The notes beneath the pieces were generated by a model. It did not search any database, was not told the DNA's origin, and saw only the letters and a program-made list of their open reading frames with translations. A stretch of DNA of 5,209 bases, from the NCBI GenBank assembly GCA_937863625.1, contig CALMGO010000644.1, positions 1-5,209 of the forward strand. The letters run 5' to 3'. This DNA comes from an uncultured bacterium. GTDB lineage: Bacteria; Planctomycetota; DG-23; SLPQ01. The position numbers were made by a program, and so were the translations under genes. Below are positions 1 through 5,209 of the stretch, piece by piece; position 1 is the first letter of the stretch, and every line of letters begins with the position of its first letter.

Positions 1-411
1 GCGAGGAACGACTACCCGAGCGCGGAGGTGCAGGTCATAGCCCTTCTCGGCGAGAGTCTGAGCGAGTATGTGAAGACCTCGTACGAGCAGGAAAAGGCCA
101 TGCAGAGCGTCGGGGCAAAGATGATGGGCGTGCTCGGGCAGGCGGCCGGACAAATGGTCGGCGGCGAGGCGAAGGCGGAGGCTGAAGCGGCCAAAGAGGC
201 AATGGAAACGGCCGTCTTGACGATGGAAGAATACATGATAGGGGAGCAGAAGGCGGCGGAGATCGCGATAAGGTCGGAAGGAGTAAGACTGCTCGTCTTT
301 GTCGAGAAGGACGGGAAGGCGGCGATGGTGGTCTTCGAGGGGGCGAAAGACGATTTTGCGCGTGAGGAGCCTGTAATAAGGAAGGCGATAGAAAGCATCG
401 TGGTGAAGTAG
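1..411 (+). CDS. C-terminal part of an unrecognised helical protein (5' end outside the window)
   Basis: The reading frame is open from the first base, so the true start lies upstream; a GTG at 28 is in frame but there is no reason to prefer it. The visible 136 residues have two parts. The first two thirds are rich in Ala, Glu, Lys and Met, look helical, and include a small-residue stretch (GQAAGQMVGGEAKAEAEAAK) that could be a linker or an amphipathic helix. The end, from about LLVFVEKDGKAAMVVFEG to a terminal helix ending in IESIVVK, reads as two beta strands followed by a helix. That strand-strand-helix ending recalls small secreted Mog1/PsbP-like domains, but the resemblance is general and I do not name a family. 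No membrane segment is visible in this part. The gene ends in TAG 96 bases before mscS on the same strand, so co-transcription with mscS is possible. Function unknown; being a real gene is fairly sure from its length and its codon use, which matches its neighbours. Confidence 0.7.
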   Translation, partial: ARNDYPSAEVQVIALLGESLSEYVKTSYEQEKAMQSVGAKMMGVLGQAAGQMVGGEAKAEAEAAKEAMETAVLTMEEYMIGEQKAAEIAIRSEGVRLLVFVEKDGKAAMVVFEGAKDDFAREEPVIRKAIESIVVK

Positions 412-507
412 AGCGGTTTTAGCGGAACAGGACGGACTGCGGACGTGTCGATTGAAGGCGGAGCGAAGTATGCAAGGTGCTGATCTCATCGGGAAGGGAG
501 AGCGGAC

Positions 508-1335
508 ATGGGAGGCGAGTTCGAGGGGATAAAGGACTGGCTGGCCAAGCAGAGTCTCAGCGCCGTCGGGCAACTGGCGATGGCGGCACTGATACTGGTG
601 GCGGGTTACTGGGCTGCGCGGGTGGTGAGAAACATCGTCAAGAGGATCATGACGAAGGCGAAAGTCGAAGCGACACTGGTATCTTTCATAGGACATCTGG
701 TATACATAGCGTTACTGACGTTTGTGGCGATAGCGGCGCTTAGCCGTCTGGGAGTCGATACGACGTCTTTCGCGGCAGTGCTGGCGGCCGCGGGTTTGGC
801 GGTAGGCTTTGCGCTTCAGGGGTCGCTGGGGAACCTGGCAGGCGGGATACTTCTCATCATATTCCGTCCGTTCAAGGTGGCGGACTTCATCGAGGCGGCG
901 GGAGTAATGGGAACCGTCGAAGAGATACAGCTTTTCACGACGCAGCTCAGGACGCCGGACAACAAGACCGTCATAATCCCGAACGCGAAACTTACCGGCG
1001 ATAATATCATCAACTACTCGGCCAAGGGCACAAGGCGCGTGGACATGGTGATAGGGGCAAGTTACAGCGCTGATATAAAGAAGGTAAAGGAAGTCCTCGA
1101 GGACATACTCGCAGGCGACAGTCGCGTGCTCAAAGACCCGGCGGCAACGGTGGGGCTACTGGCGCTGGCCGACAGCAGCGTGAACTTCGCTGTGCGTCCG
1201 TGGGTGAACTCGGCGGACTACTGGGCTGTGTATTTCGACACGATGGAAGCGGTGAAGAGGCGCTTCGACGCGGAGGGGATAGGCATCCCGTTCCCGCAAC
1301 GCGACGTGCACATATACAAGCACGACACGGATTAG
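508..1335 (+). CDS. mscS: Small-conductance mechanosensitive channel MscS
   Basis: A 275-residue protein, close to the 286 of E. coli MscS. MscS forms a homoheptameric inner-membrane channel that opens under membrane tension and releases solutes during hypo-osmotic shock. Three membrane segments are visible: TM1 about 18-40, TM2 about 57-79 and pore-lining TM3 about 86-120. TM3 carries the family signature GLAVGFALQGSLGNLAGG (residues 96-113), then FRPF at 119-122. The cytoplasmic beta domain follows, with the signatures LRTPDNKTVIIPNAKL and NIINYS (167-171), and the C-terminal alpha/beta domain ends in GIPFPQRDVHIYK (259-271). By alignment from memory, the two pore-constricting leucines of E. 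coli (L105, L109) correspond to L97 and F101 here; Phe at the second place is frequent in the family. The kink glycine G113 corresponds to G105. The start is ATG with GGGAG at 496-500, seven bases upstream, which supports this choice. No convincing promoter is seen in the 96 bases before it; a terminator follows at 1365. Confidence 0.97.
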   Translation: MGGEFEGIKDWLAKQSLSAVGQLAMAALILVAGYWAARVVRNIVKRIMTKAKVEATLVSFIGHLVYIALLTFVAIAALSRLGVDTTSFAAVLAAAGLAVGFALQGSLGNLAGGILLIIFRPFKVADFIEAAGVMGTVEEIQLFTTQLRTPDNKTVIIPNAKLTGDNIINYSAKGTRRVDMVIGASYSADIKKVKEVLEDILAGDSRVLKDPAATVGLLALADSSVNFAVRPWVNSADYWAVYFDTMEAVKRRFDAEGIGIPFPQRDVHIYKHDTD

Positions 1336-1364
1336 GCTGGCGCGATTCGGAACGTGAAACGAAC

Positions 1365-1407
1365 AAGCCGCCTGCGGCGCAAGTGAGCCGTGGGCGGCTT
1401 TCTTTAT
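1365..1407 (+). terminator. Rho-independent terminator after mscS
   Basis: An 8-bp perfect stem (AAGCCGCC at 1365-1372 with GGCGGCTT at 1393-1400) is extended, across a 2x2 internal loop, by a 4-bp inner stem (CGGC at 1375-1378 with GCCG at 1387-1390) closing an 8-base loop. The T-rich run TTCTTTATT (1399-1407) follows directly. It lies 30 bases after the mscS stop codon, so it should end the mscS transcript and separate it from the transporter operon. Confidence 0.8.
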
Positions 1408-1459
1408 TGCGGCGCGGGCGGACGGCCAAACACGCGGGCGGGAGCGGTGTGAAATTGGA

Positions 1460-1487
1460 TTGACAGCGGGGGTGGGAGTCATAGACT
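1460..1487 (+). promoter_or_regulatory. Candidate sigma70-type promoter for the transporter operon
   Basis: A perfect -35 hexamer TTGACA (1460-1465) and a -10 candidate TAGACT (1482-1487, 4 of 6 consensus bases) are 16 bases apart. The site sits between the mscS terminator and the solute-binding protein/permease gene, where an operon promoter is expected, and would give a leader of roughly 115 bases. The -10 overlaps short palindromes: AGTC-ATA-GACT at 1477-1487, and GTCA/TGAC arms at 1478-1481 and 1487-1490. These could be a small operator, but such short arms also occur by chance. The prediction rests on consensus match and position only. Confidence 0.4.
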
Positions 1488-1507
1488 GACGGCGACGGCA
1501 TGACGGG

Positions 1508-1560
1508 GACCTCGCAGCAGCCGAGACGCGGAGACACCGGGCATAAACAACCGCGAGGTC
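1508..1560 (+). repeat. 8-bp perfect inverted repeat in the operon leader
   Basis: GACCTCGC (1508-1515) is the exact inverse complement of GCGAGGTC (1553-1560), with 37 bases between. If transcription starts near 1494 as the candidate promoter suggests, the repeat lies in the untranslated leader and could close a hairpin about 50 bases before the start codon. There is no T-run after it, so it is not an intrinsic terminator. It matches no riboswitch that I recognise. The rest of 1408-1608 shows no gene: frames there lack start signals and do not resemble protein. Confidence 0.35.
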
Positions 1561-1608
1561 GACGGGCAGTTCAGCCACGGCGGCACCCGACCGGGAGAGC
1601 CACAAAGA

Positions 1609-4314
1609 GTGGAATCCCTGCAGAGAGACGAAGTCACGCGAAGAAACCGGAACCTTGCCGGCAAGGTTCTGACCATATCAGGATTTCTCCTCATAGCGAT
1701 CATCGTGCTCACCGTCATGAGCAAGGACGAGGGGCGGATCGAAGACAAGTCGGTAGTGACACTCAACATGTGGGACGTTCCGCGCACCGACGTATCCATA
1801 CCAAGCGTGAGGGCGGACCGCGCGGTACACGTGGAATTTCTCCGGCAGCACCCAGAGATAAAGATTGTGCGGACGCGCGGGATAATGGCAGCGGGGCCGG
1901 CGAGTTCGAGCGCGTTTTACATGGCGATGGCAGGGGGAACGGGGCCGGACCTTTTCGCCATGGGGCTTCGCAAGGTCGGCTCGTACATCCAGGAAGGCTT
2001 TGTGCAGCCGCTAGATGATTTCATCGAGGAATGGCCGGAGGCGCGCGCGAAGATACTCGAACAGATGAGACCGGCGGTATCGCGCACGGAAATAGTGGAC
2101 GGCAAGCCGGTCACTCACATCTACGCTCTCCCGATGGGATACTCACTCAAGGGCTGCTACTACAGGAAGGCGCTCTTTCAGGAGGCCGGGCTACCGATAG
2201 AGGGGCCGGACCTCGACAAGTGGAACTGGGACATGATGTGGGAATACGCGAAGAAGATGACGTTTCCCGAACAGGGGCGTTTCGGGCTGTCGCTGCCGAT
2301 GTCGGGGTGGGGCGGCTGGATGTATATGGACTTTGTCTGGCAGGCGGGCGGCGACATAGTGCGCGAGTACGGAGTAGACCCGCAGACTGGCGAACTCTAC
2401 GCGCTGCCGCCGGCCGACGCGCCCGATGAGGCATGGCTGACGCCAGCGGGAGTGGACCTTCGCGGGTTGAAGCGCGTGTGGCGCGCGGTGTACGACGAAG
2501 CGCCGGGCGTGACGGCGCTCGAGTACTACAAGAAACTCCGGTGGGCGCCGTGGACGAGATGCCGGAATCTTGAATGCCTGGGCAAGAACGTCTGCTACGA
2601 CATAACCGACGAAATGACGGCGAGCGGGAAGGCCCGCTGCCCGGAATGCGAGCAGGAGATACCGATATCGAGGCTCGAAGAACAGGGGCGGATATATAAA
2701 GGCGTACTGTGGCTGGACGCGGACGGCGAAGAGGAACTGAGGCGGTTTAACACCGAGAAGCGGATAGGGATGTTCATATGGACGAGCGACGGGGTGGCGG
2801 TCGCGAATACGGAGATGGACCCGGACGATATCGGGCTTTTGCCGACGCCAGCGGGGCCGACGGGGATAAGGGCAAGTTCTCTCAACGCGACGATGTGGGG
2901 GATAAGTTCGCAACTGACCGACCCGGCCAAGATACGGGCGGCGTGGGAGTACATAAAGTTTCAGGCATCCGACGAGGCGGAGCGGTTGAGGGCCCAGACG
3001 CTGGTGGAGGCGGGCCAGGGGCGCTATCTCGACCCGGTGGTGCTGAAGAAGTACGGGTCTGACGAGTTTGTGCGGTTTGTGCCGAAGGGGTGGACGGCGG
3101 CGTACAAGGCGGCGCGGGAATACGGCAGGGTGGAGCCGTACGCGCCGAACTACACGAACGTACAGACCTCGGAGATGGCGATATTCATCGACTCGATTTT
3201 TACCGACGAGCATGCGGACCCGGCGGCGCAGCTGGCTTCGTCGGTGAAGAAAGTAAACGAGACGATATTTCAGGAAGTGCCGGAACAGGTGATGAACAGG
3301 CGACGGCGCATCGCCTACTGGGTAATGGCGGCGGTGGGAGTCGCGTTCGTGGCGCTCATGGTGGTGCTGGGCAGGTCGATAAAGGGCCTCGTCGACGCGG
3401 TGGCGACGAAGAGGCGGATGGGGCTCAAGTTTTCGCAGACGTCGCTGGCGGCGGCATGGGCGTTCATGCTGCCTGCGGTGGTGACGGTGCTGGTGTGGCA
3501 GTACGTGCCTCTGGTGCGGGGCAGCGGCATGGCGTTTATGGACTACAAGGTAATCGGCGAGTCGAAATTCATAGGGCTGGACAATTTCATACTCGTCTTT
3601 ACCGACCCTGTATTCTGGCATTCGCTGTGGGTGACGGCGTTTTACGTGACGCTGTCGATAGGACTGCAGTTTACGGCGCCGATCGCGCTGGCGCTGCTTC
3701 TGGCGGAGGTGCCGCGCGGGAAGGTGATGTACAGGCTGATTTACTATCTGCCTGCGGTGACAAGCGGGCTGGTGATAATGTTTTTGTGGAAGGAGTTTTA
3801 CGACCCGTCGACGGGGGTATTCAACACGATACTTACATATTTCGGCTTCGAGCGCAGCGACTGGCTCTCGAGCGGCAAGTGGTGGCTGCCGATGGTGTGC
3901 ATCATCGTGCCGATGGTGTGGGCGTCGGCGGGGCCGAGGTGCCTGATATACCTGGCGGCCCTGAAGAGCGTGCCGGAGGAGATGTACGAGGCGGCGGATA
4001 TCGACGGGGCATCAACATGGGGCAAGGTGAGATACATAACGCTGCCTTATCTCAAGCCACTGATCATCATCAACTTTGTCGGGGCGTTTATCGGCGCATT
4101 TCAGGCGATGCAGCAGATATTCGTGATGACGGGCGGCGGACCGGCGCGCGCGACGCACGTAATCGGACTTGAGATATGGTACAACGCGTTTATGTACTTG
4201 AAATTCGGCTACGCGACGGCCGAGGCGTGGCTCATCGCGTCGCTACTTATCGGGTTTACGGTATACCAGCTGCAGATATTGAAGCGCGTACGGTTCACGA
4301 CGGCGAAGGTGTAG
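1609..4314 (+). CDS. Carbohydrate ABC importer: solute-binding protein fused to a MalF-type permease
   Basis: This 901-residue protein joins two normally separate parts of a CUT1 sugar importer. Residues 1-16 are positively charged and 17-38 form a membrane anchor. About 45-562 is a family 1 solute-binding domain: MAMAGGTGPDLF (105-116), YALPMGYSLKGCYYRKALF (172-190) ending in QEAGL, and DIGLLPTPAGP (407-417) with a following MWGISSQLTDPAKIRAAWEYIKF. A second membrane segment (571-590) and a short basic linker lead to a six-helix MalF-type permease with segments near 613-636, 672-699, 708-728, 759-783, 817-840 and 871-891. The permease has the EAA loop that contacts the ATPase (EAADIDG at 794-800, ITLP at 810-813) and TGGGP at 841-845. 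Predicted topology is consistent: N-terminus inside, binding domain outside, return to cytoplasm, then the permease. The start is GTG; GGGAG at 1593-1597 lies 11 bases upstream, and no other ATG, GTG or TTG is in frame back to the stop at 1501. The binding domain is longer than usual and contains a five-cysteine cluster. The substrate cannot be read from sequence. Confidence 0.93.
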   Translation: MESLQRDEVTRRNRNLAGKVLTISGFLLIAIIVLTVMSKDEGRIEDKSVVTLNMWDVPRTDVSIPSVRADRAVHVEFLRQHPEIKIVRTRGIMAAGPASSSAFYMAMAGGTGPDLFAMGLRKVGSYIQEGFVQPLDDFIEEWPEARAKILEQMRPAVSRTEIVDGKPVTHIYALPMGYSLKGCYYRKALFQEAGLPIEGPDLDKWNWDMMWEYAKKMTFPEQGRFGLSLPMSGWGGWMYMDFVWQAGGDIVREYGVDPQTGELYALPPADAPDEAWLTPAGVDLRGLKRVWRAVYDEAPGVTALEYYKKLRWAPWTRCRNLECLGKNVCYDITDEMTASGKARCPECEQEIPISRLEEQGRIYKGVLWLDADGEEELRRFNTEKRIGMFIWTSDGVAVANTEMDPDDIGLLPTPAGPTGIRASSLNATMWGISSQLTDPAKIRAAWEYIKFQASDEAERLRAQTLVEAGQGRYLDPVVLKKYGSDEFVRFVPKGWTAAYKAAREYGRVEPYAPNYTNVQTSEMAIFIDSIFTDEHADPAAQLASSVKKVNETIFQEVPEQVMNRRRRIAYWVMAAVGVAFVALMVVLGRSIKGLVDAVATKRRMGLKFSQTSLAAAWAFMLPAVVTVLVWQYVPLVRGSGMAFMDYKVIGESKFIGLDNFILVFTDPVFWHSLWVTAFYVTLSIGLQFTAPIALALLLAEVPRGKVMYRLIYYLPAVTSGLVIMFLWKEFYDPSTGVFNTILTYFGFERSDWLSSGKWWLPMVCIIVPMVWASAGPRCLIYLAALKSVPEEMYEAADIDGASTWGKVRYITLPYLKPLIIINFVGAFIGAFQAMQQIFVMTGGGPARATHVIGLEIWYNAFMYLKFGYATAEAWLIASLLIGFTVYQLQILKRVRFTTAKV
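2560..2649 (+). other. Five-cysteine, zinc-ribbon-like insert in the solute-binding domain
   Basis: Within the fusion protein, cysteines fall at residues 318, 323, 329, 344 and 347, in the pattern C-x4-C-x5-C-x14-C-x2-C. The last pair is a CPEC knuckle, as in zinc ribbons, and it is followed by EQEIP. Binding-protein sequence flanks the cluster on both sides, so it looks like an insert rather than a domain end. Metal binding is inferred from the pattern only. Because the domain should lie outside the cytoplasmic membrane, disulphide bonds are an alternative, although the number of cysteines is odd. Confidence 0.55.
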
Positions 4315-4329
4315 GGCGGGCTTTAACAG

Positions 4330-5209
4330 ATGCCGATAATCACGGCAATAGGCAGGAAGGCATGGCGCCTGCGGGCGCTTGTCATCTCAATCCACGCCAT
4401 ACTTCTCATCGGCTCCGTGACGATGATTTATCCGTTCATCATGATGCTGTCGCTTTCGTTCTGCTCGAAAGCGGACTACATGGAAAACCAGGTAGTACCG
4501 CGGTGGCTCTACAGCGAGGATGCGCTTTTCCGCAAGTACGCAGCAGCCAAGTATCTCGAGATAGAGGACTTCAACAGGCGGCACGGGACGAACTATCCGG
4601 ATTTCACTTACGAACGCGGCAAGGGGTATTCGCTGGCGGGGGTAGAGTGGCCATACATCGTCGCGGTGCCTTTTGACCTTGGCGATACTCGCGTCAGGCA
4701 GCGCGTGAGCGATTACAAGGAGTGGAAGAAGGAGTTCGTCGCGGAGCACCCGACTTTCACTGTATGCCTTTTCAACACGGACCGTTACAAGAGCAGCCTC
4801 AATCTGCTTCTGGACAGGTACGGCAAATTTCTCATGAGAAAGTACGGCTCGGTGGAGGGCATCAACGAGGCGTACACGGAGGAACTCTCCGACGCAAGAG
4901 GGATGACGGCGGTCAGGGAGAGGCCGACGTTCAAGACATACCTCCCCGGGCGGGACCCGAAGAGCGTGGATTGGGAGGAGTTTAAGAAAGAGTTGGGCGG
5001 GCAGGATGAGGAGTTCATCGACGTTGGCGAGATAGAAAACGACTGGGGGCGGTATCTACAGTCGATATACGGGACGCTCGTCAACGTGAACGAAGCGCTG
5101 GGGCTAAACGCAAAGGCGTTCTACGCGATAAGGTTACCATTTACGTGCCCGGCGGAAGTGGGAACCGACGCCTCGCGGAAGTGGCGCGAGCACTGGGTGG
5201 ATTTTGCGA
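4330..5209 (+). CDS. MalG-type carbohydrate ABC permease with a large extracytoplasmic insert (3' end outside the window)
   Basis: The frame is open from ATG 4330 to the window edge (293 codons seen). The start is 15 bases after the stop of the binding protein/MalF fusion and in the same frame, but a TAA at 4324-4326 separates them, so read-through of the TAG would not fuse them. The Shine-Dalgarno is weak (GGGCGGG at 4314-4320), suggesting translational coupling. Residues 1-15 are basic and 15-37 form a membrane helix, continuing as YPFIMMLSLSFCSKADY, the usual MalG first-helix and first-loop pattern. MalG then normally reaches helix 2 after a few tens of residues. Here at least 243 polar, Trp/Tyr-rich residues follow with no membrane segment, presumably outside the cytoplasmic membrane. 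This stretch holds three related motifs around N82, N179 and N254. The remaining five helices and the EAA loop must lie beyond 5209; their absence is due to the window edge. The subunit should pair with the upstream MalF-type half. Assignment to MalG rests on the first helix plus gene order. Confidence 0.8.
   Translation, partial: MPIITAIGRKAWRLRALVISIHAILLIGSVTMIYPFIMMLSLSFCSKADYMENQVVPRWLYSEDALFRKYAAAKYLEIEDFNRRHGTNYPDFTYERGKGYSLAGVEWPYIVAVPFDLGDTRVRQRVSDYKEWKKEFVAEHPTFTVCLFNTDRYKSSLNLLLDRYGKFLMRKYGSVEGINEAYTEELSDARGMTAVRERPTFKTYLPGRDPKSVDWEEFKKELGGQDEEFIDVGEIENDWGRYLQSIYGTLVNVNEALGLNAKAFYAIRLPFTCPAEVGTDASRKWREHWVDFA
4531..5097 (+). repeat. Three diverged protein repeats in the MalG-type ectodomain
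   Basis: Three segments of the protein align without gaps around a conserved Asn: RKYAAAKYLEIEDFNRRHG (residues 68-86), RYGKFLMRKYGSVEGINEA (163-181) and DWGRYLQSIYGTLVNVNEA (238-256). Copies two and three share aromatic-G-K/R-aromatic-L, then Y-G-S/T, then hydrophobic-N-E-A. Copy one keeps the aromatic, the Tyr at the YG position and the Asn, and adds G-T after it. Each is followed, at varying distance, by a W-x-x-(E/H)-F/W-like element: WKKEF, WEEF and WREHW. Asn-to-Asn spacing is 97 and 75 residues. The repeats are visible at protein level only; the DNA copies are too diverged to be recent duplications. Confidence 0.55.

Noticed and set aside
452..474. Possible promoter before mscS (TTGAAG at 452, TATGCA at 469)
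   Set aside because: The spacing is only 11 bases and the -10 match is poor. No credible alternative was found in the gap.
808..810. Phe (F101) in place of the second pore leucine of E. coli MscS
   Set aside because: Phe at this position (GLAxGFALQ) is common in MscS-family proteins, so it is not a sign of altered function.
1500..2018. 172-codon plus-strand frame starting in the operon leader
   Set aside because: Arg/His/Gly-rich product, no Shine-Dalgarno, and it overlaps the well-supported binding-domain frame for most of its length.
2191..3621. 476-codon open frame on the minus strand
   Set aside because: It lies wholly inside the binding protein/permease gene. Its product is dominated by Arg, His and Pro with no recognisable domain, as expected from the antisense of GC-rich coding DNA.
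3090..4172. 360-codon open frame on the plus strand, other phase
   Set aside because: It overlaps the permease half in another phase. The product is Gly/Arg/Ala-rich without membrane segments or motifs, while the overlapping frame has clear MalF signatures.
4312..4332. Possible stop-codon read-through joining the two transporter genes, which share a frame
   Set aside because: A second in-frame stop (TAA at 4324-4326) lies between the TAG and the next ATG, so read-through of the TAG would not produce a fusion.

Overview
The window is a GC-rich stretch of bacterial DNA with all genes on the + strand. It holds the 3' end of an unrecognised gene, a complete small-conductance mechanosensitive channel gene (mscS), and the first two genes of an ABC-type carbohydrate importer operon whose second gene runs off the right edge. 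ATA is the commonest isoleucine codon despite the high GC content (14 ATA, 8 ATC, 0 ATT in mscS). This habit and the unusual transporter architecture suggest an environmental lineage, perhaps Planctomycetota/PVC or a related candidate phylum. That placement is inference; nothing in the window is a taxonomic marker.

Layout: 1-411 is the C-terminal part of a helical, Ala/Glu/Lys-rich protein of unknown function. A 96-base gap leads to mscS (508-1335), which is followed by a good rho-independent terminator (1365-1407). A leader of about 200 bases follows. It has a plausible sigma70-type promoter (TTGACA at 1460, TAGACT at 1482) and an 8-bp inverted repeat (1508-1560). The transporter operon then begins: a 901-codon gene (1609-4314) encoding a periplasmic-type solute-binding protein fused to a MalF-type permease, and, 15 bases on, a MalG-type permease (4330 to beyond 5209).

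The two transporter genes should make the membrane part of one CUT1-type (MalFGK2-like) sugar importer. The binding protein is not free: an N-terminal membrane anchor and a second membrane segment join it to the channel subunit. The second permease starts with an ordinary MalG first membrane helix but then carries at least 243 residues of extracytoplasmic sequence where MalG has only a short loop. That insert holds three diverged copies of a Y-G-x-x-x-x-hydrophobic-N motif, resembling a local segment of GH42-type glycoside hydrolases. The binding domain also carries a cluster of five cysteines that looks like a zinc ribbon. The ATPase (MalK type) and any sugar-processing genes are not in the window.

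The most interesting signal is this transporter architecture: tethered binding protein, cysteine-rich insert, and a large repeated ectodomain inserted in the partner permease.
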